Positions 43,341-53,567 of a DNA stretch of 64,000 nt are shown here, piece after piece; the stretch's first letter is position 1; each line of letters starts with the position of its first letter. The notes under the pieces are model-generated. The model did not search any database. It saw only the letters and a list, made by a program, of their open reading frames with translations, and was not told where the DNA came from. The position numbers were made by a program, and so were the translations under genes. Origin of the DNA: Tricholoma matsutake (Eukaryota > Basidiomycota > Agaricomycetes > Agaricales > Tricholomataceae); contig AP026546.1 in assembly GCA_026075535.2 (NCBI GenBank), forward strand, positions 1,426,001 to 1,490,000, given 5' to 3'.

Positions 43341-44776
43341 CGTCGCTTCTTGTCTTCTTACCATGACGTGCACAGCCACAGAAAACTTCGTCGACACCAT
43401 TTTCAACTTTTGTAGCTCAATCCGTCATCGATCTCAGCGATCCGGTACAACCAGCGTCTTACCAACGCATGTCAGATTCATTTTCCAGAAGAGGGGGGAG
43501 ATCGGGCGAGGCGATGGACGAGGGGAGACCTTCTAGATCCGGTATGCCCAGAACTCCGGGCGACGACCCAATTGATTCCCTGCGGCTCTCTTCGAGCCGC
43601 AGACCCACACAGAATGCACCCTCAGTGGGCCCTCACAGGACCCAAAGAGGTTCTCCAACCCCCTCCCCCTATGGGGCGGGCATCGTCACTCCGCGAGCAC
43701 AGCGCTTCAGCGTGCCAGCGCTATCTTCCAGGGATGCGACTGCGTCTCCTGCACCTCCGGCTACCCCTTCTACACCCGCTTTGTGGGCTGATGAAGTGGC
43801 CGATAATCTCTCTACCCACGTCATTCAGGACACGGAGATGGCTAGCGACGACTGGAGTGGACGCCAGACCTTCGCCAAAGACCTGGGAGAGTACGCCAAA
43901 GGATTCCGTGTTGTCCTTAACAGAACGGGATCTCGACAACCTACTGCTGAAGAACGGCAAATGATAGCAGAACGCCTAGGCTCGGTGCTGGTAGCAGCTG
44001 CCGAGGCGGGTATTGATCGCGACTCGGGGAGCGCTGTGCTCAGGAGCGCTATAGATAGAATCGCAGGGAGCAGTAAACGACCTAGGTCAGGCACTGTCAC
44101 CAACGATCCCAATGCGGATTACCTGGAGGGATGGGATGGGCAACGCCCCCCCCCTCACAAATCTTCGAGGACTTGAGGCCCGAAAGGGGCTCGACCTCTT
44201 CCAAAACCCCCAACAGGGGGCGTCTCTACATCATGGGGTCGAGGACCACCTCCCCCCGTGAACTGGTCCACCAGGCCTTTGGGCAGGGGGACCTTTGCTT
44301 AGGTTGCTCGCTTCCCAGGGGGGCGCACACCTAACACATCCATGGATGGCCTTGTGCGTTTAGCCAAAGCCTTCCCTGAGCTTCCAACCGACAAGCTGGC
44401 CGATATACAGCAGCATGTAGGCCCGTCTAAACCGAAGGCGTCAAAGCCCTCACCTACTGTTCACGGACCGTCGAGACGACAGGTCCTTGTTCACGTTCGT
44501 CCCCCCCTCGGGGCGGAGACGAACCCGGCTGACTTCCTGGACCATGTCTGGACCACCCTCGGACTGCACCACTCCAAATTGGTGGCCCAGTCCGTATCAA
44601 TGCACGCTGGTAATTTATCAGTAGCTACAGACGTCGTGGCCTCTGAGGAGGACCTTCGCTGCTTCAAGGAGGCCGCCCACAAGGCGTTCCCCTTTGCGCT
44701 GCAAGTAGACGCAGCGTTACCCACATCCACATCGTACCTCAAGTTGGTCGATGTGCCGTTTATCGCTAATGACAAG

Positions 44777-44779
<3 letters not shown>

Positions 44780-44823
<44 letters not shown>

Positions 44824-46651
44824 GTTCAACAATTTATAACGCGGGGCTCGATTGCAGTCCGCGGAGCAGGATACAAACTTGGGTACTACTATAACTACGC
44901 TTCCCCTCACCCATATCCTACCCAAGTCCTCGTTTTAGCCACTTTAGGCGGGCAGTGCCACAGACGTTGGCCTCTCAGCCAGGAAAGGCAATAATCTGGA
45001 GGGGGAGACCCCCTCCTGAAGCTAGCCATTAGATCGTCAGCTGGTGCGAAGCGGTCCCCCAGCCACATATCCAACCGAAGTCTGATCAGGCGCAGCAGTG
45101 TCAATTCACCGTAAATCCCCCCTTGCGGGAGGAATAACCGTCCGCATACTCCCAGCCAACGAGGATTGACCAGCCCGGACGAACGAGGTGGACCATCACC
45201 ATGTCATGCACGAGTAACAGTAATGTGGCAGCTGGTTGTTCACCTGGTTATTCACCGGAACCGCCGTAAGCAGGGGGCCAAAGCCCCCCTCGAGCAAATG
45301 CACTGCCAGCACATGCACTCGATAGCAATTTCCCCCCTGCAGCGGGGAGAACGTAAAGGGTAGCGACATTTGTCACCAACCCGACAGCAGCCAGCGGACT
45401 GGCGGTGATGGGTGTGGAGCAAAATGCCCCACACAAGTAGCAGCACGGCCATCTGTGATGATGACGGCACTGTACTGGGAACGAGGGTTCCCCAGATTGG
45501 AGCTCTGCTAGAGCTGTTGGCATCGCCACACAGGAAGCTGGAACAGCTGCCGGAGGCGTAGGATCATTGGAACGATCGTCTCTGGTTGTCCGCTTGGGCA
45601 TCAGGAGCAAGTTAGTACTGGTATATGATGCTAGTGATCGAAATACGCAGCGTGCAGTGTAAGCGAGGGCCTCCTGCCTAGCAAGAGAGTCCACATAGTT
45701 GTCAGGGTCGGGGAGGTCCTCCCCAGCCCACAGATCTCAAACTGCCTAGGGCAGCTGCTACCTCCAGTTCATTCTGTGAGAACTGGGTGTCGTAGTCTTG
45801 GGCATCATCACCAACGATGTCACCCGTAATCAAGGTGGGGTCGTGAAGGCCCCAGCATGTGGTTTGGTCTCTGTTCAGCCATTTGGGCATTGAGAGTGAG
45901 TTAGCACAGGTAAATGACGATAACAGTCAAAGTACGTAGCGTAAGGTTGATAACAGATGGCCCCTTATCTCAGTTCCAGGTCCACCCGATACAGCCTCCA
46001 AACGCTCCGAGGGGGCGAACAGGCCGCGCATCCTGTTGCCTGGTGGGAGAAGATTGAACCCGGGTCATAACACCCTAGAAGAGTGAGCACCGGAGGTAGA
46101 GAGTTGGTGGTGAGTAGCGGCCACCAGAGCGTCGACCTAGCTGTCAGGGGGCACCATCGCCCGGCCCCTTTTAACGATGGTGTATTCCAACGGGTAGTCA
46201 GTGTAGCATGTCTCTAGTAATAGAAACTCACAGAGCATGGAGGCTGGGAGCCTCCCAGACGGCCAGCAGTCCAGTAAGAACGTCCTTAGACCTCCCCCAG
46301 CTAAACAAGCGCTTCTACTTGGGCGAGCATTGAAGCAGGCATCCCACACCCACTCTAAGCCCCCATAGGGACCCAGACTACTCTTTCATAGACATCACTC
46401 ACCTAGCCAGGATCCTCGAAGCCAAGGGGAACAAGACAGATAGCAGTCACTGTTGGAAACAATGACCGAGACATCCCCGGAGATCGGATGGACGGATCTC
46501 TTAGCAAATCAGGGCAAGCCTGGAGACGCCGAGAGCGTTCGTGATGGTGAAATCCGATCGAAAATCAGACAAAAATTGAGGTGTCGACGTCGCGTGCAAC
46601 GTTGAGCAGAGGTGTTTACCACTATTTATGGTGGTTGTAACAAGTCAAGGA
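44780..46651 (-). mobile_element. NE-f: delta-type NE element in LINE C ORF1
   Basis: A 1.87 kb minus-strand element with a long poly(A), seen as 43 T at 44780-44822. The target duplication is GCTAATGACAAGGCC (44765-44779) and GCTAACGACAAGGCC (46652-46666), one mismatch. The 5' end lacks the first few bases of the family (starts at GCTCC). The leader hairpin reads CATTGT/ACAGTG with one T-G wobble pair, in between the alpha and beta states. Confidence 0.9.
45248..45890 (-). pseudogene. NE-f ORF remnants (delta)
   Basis: Same broken layout as NE-d. A 62-codon head starts with MPKWLNRDQTTCWGLHDP at 45890. A second frame has SLARQEALAY, the inner copy of the leader and start region (second ATG near 45602, MPKRTTRDDRSND), and a jump to the C-terminal part. 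The helical core of the alpha to gamma proteins is absent, so no full NE protein can be made. Confidence 0.65.
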
Positions 46652-47201
46652 GCTAACGACAAGGCCTTAACGCCTGATGTCGTCATCACACACTTGGGAA
46701 AGTCCGGAATATCGGACCTCACAGTGCTTCAAGTCCCCCCTCGGGTTGTACGCGATTCGAAAATGTCGGATACGTGCACCGTTTATCTCAACATCGCTGA
46801 TTCAGTCAGCGGTGCACGAGCCAAGGCTCTTATCGGTCGGGGCGTCCAATTTGGACACTACGTTGCCTATGTTAGGGCTGCCAGGGCGAACCCTGGTCTG
46901 CCTCTTTGCCAACGATGCTGGAAGTGGGGCCACCCCACCCCGGCATGCAGAGCTCCACAGACCAAATGCCCGATCTGTGCAGGCCCACACCGCAAGGAGC
47001 ACCATCGTGCCCTTGCAGGGTGTTGTAAGGGAAACGCTAAGGTGAACCCCCCCGTCCCAGCTACCCCAGAGGGGGCAGCCTGTCCTCACCCGGCAAGGTG
47101 TATAAACTGCCGGAAAAATCACGCATCTGACGATCGTCGGTGCAATTTCTGGCGACATCGCTTTGACCGTGACTGGATCAAAGCTCACTATGACGAGGTG
47201 A

Positions 47202-49462
47202 CATCGCTCCTTGACTTGCTACAACCACCATAAATAGTGGTAAACACCTCTGCTCAACGTTGCACGCGACGTCGACACCTCAAATTTTATCCGATTTTCG
47301 ATCGGATTTCGCCATTACGAACGCTCTCGGCGTCTCCAGGCCTGCCCTGATTTGCTAAGAGATCCGTCCATCCGATCTCTGTGGATGCCCCGGTCACTGT
47401 TTTTGACAGTGTCTGCTATCCGTCTCGTTCTCCTGGGCTTCGAGGATCCTGGTTAGGTGAGTGTTGGCAATGAAAGAGTAGTCTGGGCCCCTATGGGGGC
47501 TTAGAGTGGGTGTGGGATGCCTACTTCAATGCTCGCCCAAGTCGTCGCATTCGTTTAGCTGGGGGAGGTCTGGTTCAGGAGGAGGGACATATTCACTGGA
47601 TTGTGGGTCGTCTGGGAGGCTTCCTACCTCCATGCTGTGTGAGTTTCTACATCTAGAGACCTGCTACACTGACTACCTATTGGAATACACCATCGTTAAA
47701 AGGGGCCGGGCGATGGTGCCCCCTGGTGGCTAGGTCGACGCTCTGGTGGCCGCTACTCACCACCGACTCTTTACCTCCGGCACTCACACCCTTGAGGTGT
47801 CTGGAACCGGGTTCAATCGTTCCTCCCAATCGGCAGCAGGATTTGCGGCCTGCCTGCCCCCTCGGAGCGTCTGGAGGCTGTGTCGGGTGGACCCGGAATT
47901 GAGATAAGGGACCGTCTGTTATCGTTATCACGCTACGCTACGTATCTTGACTTCTACCATCATCTACTAGCACTAATACACACACTCTCAATGCCCAAAC
48001 GGCGAACTAGAGGCCAACCACCACATCGGGGTCTACGCGACCCCGTTTTGATCACGGGCGACATCTTTGATGATGACGTCCAAGACTACGACACCCGGTT
48101 CGTGCAAGACGAATCGGAGGTAGCAGCTGCTTTCAGGGCAGCTAGAGATCTATGGGCCGGGGAAGACCTCTCCGACCCTAACGATGATGACGACGACGAC
48201 TCTCTTGCTATGCAAGAGGCTCTTCTTTTCGCCGAGGGGGGGCCTAGGCTTTCCTCGAGGAAAACGATCGATCGTGTACGATGGGCACTTGGTGTCGACG
48301 TCGAACACAAGCGCTGGGTTCGTAGCCTCCCGAAGGAGGATATATATTCACAGGAGCTCGGCATCGCTGAGCTCCTTTATCCGGAGGCATCCACTGCCCC
48401 ACCACCGCCTTGGCCCCCCATCCCTGAGTTGGTGGAGGACGAAGTGCCGCTATCTAGGGATCAGAGGCTGGAAATCGAAGCCACCTCTGATGCCATGTTG
48501 CATTTACTGGACATGATGACCTCCTTTGTAGGTACTGTCCGAGTGTCCGCGGTTCCTCTCAACGACAGGAACTCTTGGCGTCAGATGGCGTGGGAGCTCT
48601 TCACCACCACCTGGCGATTCTCAGGGAGCATGATGGAGTCGCTTCGCGCGGCATCGGCTCCCCTCGACCTTACGTCTCCGGCAGCCTTTCAGGCTTCCTA
48701 TGCGGCGATGCAGGCGGCTCAGTCTGCCCCACCAGCGGCAGAGCCTCCAACCGAGGAACCCTTGTCCTCGGAACGGCGTCGACGTCCTCGTGGCCCCCGC
48801 CAACGACCACGCCGAGCTTGAAGAAGGGGACCTCCCCTTCTCTTCACCGCCCACCAGGGCTGCTGTCGGGATGGTGACAATATGTCGCCGCCCTTTACCT
48901 TCCCCCCACTGCGGGGGGGATGATGTCACCGAGTGCATGCTCAGAGTAGCATTTGCTCGAGGGGGGGGCTTCGACCCCCTACCTACAGTAACTCCGGTGA
49001 ATAACCAGTTACGGCAGTTCCGGTGAATAACCAGCTGCCTCGTCACTGTCACTTGTGCGTCGACACAGTGATGGTCCACCTCACTCACCTGGGGTGGTCA
49101 ATCCTCGTTGTCTGGTGAAAGACGGTTACTCTTCCCGCAAGGGAGGATTTACGGTGAATTGACACTGCTTGCGCCTGATCTGACTTCGGTCGGATATGTG
49201 GCCGGGGGGACCGAGATAGCACCAGACGGCGAACTAACGGCTAGCCTTTGTGGGGGGGGCCCCTCCCCTACAGATTATTGCCTTTCCTGTCTGAGAGGAC
49301 AACGCTGGTATGCCCGCCATAACGTGGCTTCTGCAAGGGACCTGGTGTGGGATGCGGACATAGGGAATGCGTAGTCTTAGTAGTACCTTGTTTGTATCTT
49401 GACCCGCGGACTGCGATCGAGCCCCGCGTTATAAATTGTTGACCCAAAAAAAAAAAAAAAAA
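47202..49462 (+). mobile_element. NE-g: beta-type NE element in LINE C ORF1
   Basis: A 2.26 kb plus-strand element starting CATCGCTCCTTGAC, with poly(A) ending at 49462. The target duplication ACTATGACGAGGTGA is perfect (47187-47201 and 49463-49477). The leader stem is CACTGT/ACAGTG (47395-47411). It is very similar to NE-b. Confidence 0.93.
47991..48821 (+). CDS. NE-g ORF: unknown 276-residue protein (beta)
   Basis: I chose ATG 47991 (MPKRRTRGQ) because it aligns with the start in all other NE copies; the open frame upstream is not conserved. Conserved blocks are SLAMQEALLFAEG, QELGIAELLYPE, IPELVEDEVPLSRDQRLEIE, FVGTVRVSAVPLNDRNSWRQ, MAWELFTTTWRFSG and PLDLTSPAAFQASYAAMQAA, with an Arg-rich end RRRRPRGPRQRPRRA. 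Nearly the same as NE-b. Function unknown; possibly RNA-binding, judged only from its basic ends. Confidence 0.8.
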   Translation: MPKRRTRGQPPHRGLRDPVLITGDIFDDDVQDYDTRFVQDESEVAAAFRAARDLWAGEDLSDPNDDDDDDSLAMQEALLFAEGGPRLSSRKTIDRVRWALGVDVEHKRWVRSLPKEDIYSQELGIAELLYPEASTAPPPPWPPIPELVEDEVPLSRDQRLEIEATSDAMLHLLDMMTSFVGTVRVSAVPLNDRNSWRQMAWELFTTTWRFSGSMMESLRAASAPLDLTSPAAFQASYAAMQAAQSAPPAAEPPTEEPLSSERRRRPRGPRQRPRRA

Positions 49463-51295
49463 ACTATGACGAGGTGAGTGCGAAACACAATTCGCGATCC
49501 CCTCCTGCTTACCATCCCGCAGGACACGGTGGCCGAACGTAAATGAGGGACAGACTTAGATCTACCCCCCAGCTACGCGTATTTAGTCAAAATGTAAATC
49601 GAAATTGGGGATACATGGACTCATTACTGGCAGACTTCGTAGATGATTACGACTTGCTATTCATTCAAGAGCCTCCTTGGTGATTAATAAGACATGCCCC
49701 TTCTGCCCACAACAGGGAAGGGGAAGAAGTTATAGGTGCACCAATGAGCCCAAATTGGGGAACGTTAGTGCGCCCATCGGGAATCGACTCCCCTCCACGC
49801 GTTGCTGTCTACTTTGCGAACAGCATCGCTAGTCTAAGACCGGGTCTCAGATGAGATCTGATCGACGATCGTGACATCCTTCTGTTCTCACTGGGAATAG
49901 GGGAGGACGTCATGATACTCACTAACGTCTATTCGGATAGCCAACATTCAGCCATCACGCTCCTATTTGAGAACGTCATGACGATCCCACGGTTACACTT
50001 CATGTGTGGCGATTTTAACGTGAGGCATGCCTCCTGGGATCCCCAGGGGCCTGTACACTCCATCCATGCTGACCACTTAGTGGAAATGGCTACGGCATTA
50101 GGCCTGACTAGGGCCCTACCCATTTCCCCCCACAACAGGGCCTTCACCCCACGGTGATCGACCTGATGTTTGTACCTACAGATCTGAGATTTGTACTGTA
50201 TTGCGAGATCGTACCTGAAGCCAGGGGAACGTCTGACCACGCCCCTCTGACGTTAGTACTACCTGGCCCGGGATCTTTGGTTCCGGTTACTAAGTGGTCC
50301 ATCAAAAAAGGATCCGAGGAAGAAGCATCATATCGCGATGCCGTTTCCTCCGCTTTAACTCCGTGGCTAGATTGGCATGGAAAAACGTCAGCAGAAATCG
50401 ATGATGTCGTCTCGGCGATATCAACGATTTTAAACAAGGCATGGGAAAACCATGCCAAGGAATCTCGCCTCGGCAAGTCGTCCAAAGGTTGGTGGACAGA
50501 CGAATGCAGTGGCGCCCTAGACACGTACAGAGCTTCCCATGATGAGGAGGACTGGAAGCACTACAGGAAAGTCATGCGACATGCAAAGCGTGACTTCTTC
50601 GACGACCGTATCCAAGAAGTGGCTACGATGAACAGACGACCCTGGGATCTAATGTCCTGGACTCGGCAACGAAACCTCCCATCGTACGAGGCGATCTCCT
50701 ATCGGGGAGAGCCTTGCAACGACTTGGACTCTCTCTGGGCTGCCCTTGATGGGTCCTATAACGCCGCCTCAGATTGTGTTGTCGATCTGAGTATCCTTGA
50801 TGGACTTGATCCGGTGCCTGAAAGGGCCTGGATCTCGTTCTCCGTTACGGAAATGAAAGAAGCGTTAAATGCATGTTCTTCCCATTCTGCTCCAGGTCCC
50901 GATCATGTTACATGGTCGCACCTTAAGCACTGGTGTAGCAACCCAGAGGTGGCAGGGCTCATCACCCGCATTGCTGAGGCGTGCATCACCGCTGGCCACT
51001 GGCCAGCTCACTTCAAGGAATCCCTGTCGGTTATTATCCCGAAACCAGGGAAACCTAATTACTCTACCCCTAAGTCGTTCAGGCCCATTGTGCTCCTGAA
51101 CACTCTGGGCAAATTAGTCGAGAAGATGTTGTCCAGGCGACTTCAGTTCGATGGTGTCGCACACGAGGCCTTCGAACAAAATCAGTTCGGAGGCGTCGCC
51201 CAGCGTTCCACTGAGGATGCAGGAATCTACCTCACCCATCTTGTTAGGGCAGGGTGGGCCAAAGGGCTCAAAACGAGCGTTGTCGCCTTCGACAT

Positions 51296-53533
51296 TTTTT
51301 TTTTTTTTTTTGGGTCAAAAATTTATAACGCGGGGCTCGATCGCAGTCCACGGAGCGGGGTACAAACTTGGGTACTACTCTATCTACGCGTTCCCCTCGC
51401 CCATCTCCCACCCAGGTCCCCGTTTTAGCCACTTTAGGCGGGCAGTGCCACAGACGTTGGCCTCTCAGCCAGGAAAGGCAATAATCTGGAGGGGGAGCCC
51501 CCCCTCCCAAAGCTAGCCATTAGGTCATCAGCTAGTGCGGAACGGTCCCCCAGCCACATATCCAACCGAAGTCAGATCAGGCGCGGCCGTGTTAATTCAC
51601 TGTAAATCCCCCCTTGCGGGAGGAATAACCGTCCGCATGTTCCCAGCCAACGAGGGTTGACCACCCCAGGCGAATGAGGTGGACCATCACTGTGCCTGCG
51701 CACGAGTGACGAAAATGAGGTAGCTGGTTATTCACCTGGTTACTCACCGGAACTACCGTAGGCAGGGGGCCGAGGCCCCCCTCGAGCAAGTGCCAACACA
51801 AGCACGCACTCGATGACAACATCCCCCCCGCAGCGGGGAGAAGGTGTAGGGTAACGGCTAAGTGTCATTGTCCCGATAATGGCCACCACTCCTGTGATGG
51901 GCGTATATGTGGAGGGGTGGTACCTCTTTTTAGTAGCGACGCTGCTGTGCTCGAGGACCTCGAGGACGACGGCGACGTGCTGGGGACGAGGGTTCCCCAG
52001 ATTGAGGCTCTGATTGAGCTGCTAGCATCGCCGCATAGGAAGCTCGAAAGGCTGCCGGAGACGTGAGATCAAGAGGTGACGCGGCAGCTGCTAGTTCTGC
52101 CGACATCGTCTCAGACAATCGCCATGTGGCTGTGAATAATTCCCAAGCCATCTGACGCCATACGTTCCTCTCCGTAAGAGGGACGGCAGACACTTGGACG
52201 GTACCGACGAAAATCGTCATTGCCTCCAGTAGATGTAGAAAGCCATGAGAGGTGGCTGTTAATTCCGCCCTCTCATCTCTCGACAATGGAGGCTCATCCT
52301 CCACCAACTCTGGGATGGCGGATGAACCCAGTGAAGTGGGGAGGGGCGGCACAGATTGCTCCTGCTGCCCCTCTGGATAAAGGAGCTCGGCAATGCCGAG
52401 CTCCCGATTGTTGTTGGCCTCGAGCCCAAGCTCGAGAGCCAGATTACTCGTATCGTTGACCACCTGCTGTGACCACAAGACGCGGTTTATAGTCTCCTGC
52501 AAGGCTAGCTCGGTGAGACCTGGGATGAATTCGACGTCTCCGCCGATGGCAGAGTCGTCAACTTCTGATAGGTCAGAGGAGTCATCCTCCGACCATAGAT
52601 TGTGGAGCTGGTTGTCCACATCAGAGTCCCATCCACCCAAAGAGATGTGACCAAACTCTGGGAGATAGTCGTCGTCGAAGTCTGCGACGTCGAAATTGGA
52701 GTGTAAGAGGGGGTCGCTGTGCGCCACCCGGTGTCGAATTCGCGCTCTACGGTTCGCAGAGGGCATTGAGGATGATTTAGCAAAGTAGATGACGGTAAAG
52801 GTCAAGATACGTAGCGTGATAACGATAACAGACGGTCCCTTATCTCAATTCCGGATCCACCCGATATAGCCTCCAATCGCTCCGAGGGGACAGACAGGCC
52901 GCACATCCTGCTGTCGAGTGGGAGAAGATTGAACCCGGGTCATACCACCCCAAAGGAGTGAGCACCGGAGGTGAGAAGTTGGTGGTGAGTAGCGGCCACC
53001 AGAGCGTCGACCTAGCCGTCAGGGGGCACCATCACCCGGCCCCTTTTAACGATGGTGTATTCCAACGGGTAGTCAGTGTAGCATGTCTCTAGTAGTAGAA
53101 ACTCACAAAGCATGGAGGCTGGAAGCCCCCCAGGCGACCAGCAATCCAGTGAGAGTGTCCCTCCTCCTAAGCCAGACCTCCCCCAACTAAGCAAATGCGA
53201 CGACATGGGCGAGCGTTGAAGTAGGCATCCCACACCCACTCTGAGACCCCAGAGGGACCCAGACTACTCTTTCATTGACAACACTCACCTAGCCAGGATC
53301 CTCGAAGCCCAGGAGAACGAGACAAATAGCAGACACTGTCAGAAACAGTGCCCGAGGCATCCACAGAGATCGGATGGACGGATCCCTTAGCAAATCAGGC
53401 TACGCCTGGAGACGCCGAGAGCGTTCGTGATGGCGAAATCCGATCGAAAATCGGACAAAAATTGAAGTGTCGACGTCGCGTGCAACGTTGAGCAGAGGTG
53501 TTTACCACTATTTATGGTGGTTGTAACAAGTCG
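51296..53533 (-). mobile_element. NE-h: gamma-type NE element in LINE C ORF2
   Basis: A 2.24 kb minus-strand element with T-run 51296-51311 and 5' end near 53533, lacking the first dozen or so bases of the family. The target duplication GTCGCCTTCGACAT is perfect (51282-51295 and 53534-53547), so it entered at the RT codons for AFDI. Confidence 0.92.
51930..52766 (-). CDS. NE-h ORF: unknown 278-residue protein (gamma)
   Basis: This is the most divergent version of the NE protein. The head (MPSANRRARIRHRVAHSDP) and acidic part (DDSSDLSEVDDSAIGGDVEF) barely resemble alpha, yet QELGIAELLYPE, IPELVEDEPPLSRDERAELT, FVGTVQVSAVPLTERNVWRQ, MAWELFTATWRLSETMSAEL, PLDLTSPAAFRASYAAMLAA and the Arg-rich end are kept. 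ATG 52766 is chosen because it matches the shared start position; an upstream extension of 13 codons is open but not conserved. Function unknown. Confidence 0.8.
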   Translation of the reverse strand: MPSANRRARIRHRVAHSDPLLHSNFDVADFDDDYLPEFGHISLGGWDSDVDNQLHNLWSEDDSSDLSEVDDSAIGGDVEFIPGLTELALQETINRVLWSQQVVNDTSNLALELGLEANNNRELGIAELLYPEGQQEQSVPPLPTSLGSSAIPELVEDEPPLSRDERAELTATSHGFLHLLEAMTIFVGTVQVSAVPLTERNVWRQMAWELFTATWRLSETMSAELAAAASPLDLTSPAAFRASYAAMLAAQSEPQSGEPSSPARRRRPRGPRAQQRRY

Positions 53534-53567
53534 GTCGCCTTCGACATCGCTCAGTTCTTCCCCTCCT

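Larger units (their letters stand above)
43469..49542 (+). pseudogene. LINE C ORF1, with two nonsense codons and two NE insertions
   Basis: Coding parts are 43469-44779, 46667-47201 and 49478-49542, and they rejoin in frame when NE-f and NE-g are removed. Start MSDSFSRRGG; zinc knuckles CQRCWKWGHPTPAC, CPICAGPHRKEHH and CINCRKNH are in the second part. In-frame TGA at 44174-44176 stands where other copies have CGA (ACTCGAGGC), and TAG at 44300-44302 where others have CAG. Both are C-to-T changes, the first at a CpG. The stop TAA at 49540-49542 touches the ORF2 ATG at 49543. Confidence 0.88.
43341..53567 (+). mobile_element. LINE copy C, 5' complete, 3' part missing, split by NE-f, NE-g and NE-h
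   Basis: The element starts CGTCGCTTCTTGTC at 43341 with the usual 128-base leader. It runs through ORF1 and the first 597 or so codons of ORF2, and stops inside the RT palm at 53567, next to NE-i. The remaining half of ORF2 and the 3' UTR are not found on the other side of NE-i, where a piece of another LINE (copy D, ORF1) begins. Three NE elements with clean target duplications lie inside it. Confidence 0.88.
49543..53567 (+). pseudogene. LINE C ORF2, N-terminal half, multiply broken
   Basis: Coding parts are 49543-51295 and 53548-53567, separated by NE-h. The AP endonuclease motifs are visible (SQNVN, IQEPPW, CGDFNVRH), as is the RT up to AFDIAQFFPS. Two nonsense codons, TGA at 49681-49683 and 49852-49854, both replace CGA codons of other copies (residues 47 and 104). 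Near 50114-50121 a 19-base deletion between two CCCTACC repeats removes codons before THFPPQ and shifts the frame. YVDD and RNase H are absent because the element is cut off. Confidence 0.88.

Noticed and set aside
48621..49088. Frames antisense to the NE ORF (for example 155 codons at 49088-48621 and 32850-33317)
   Set aside because: High GC content gives long antisense frames; the opposite frame has the conserved start, blocks and stop.
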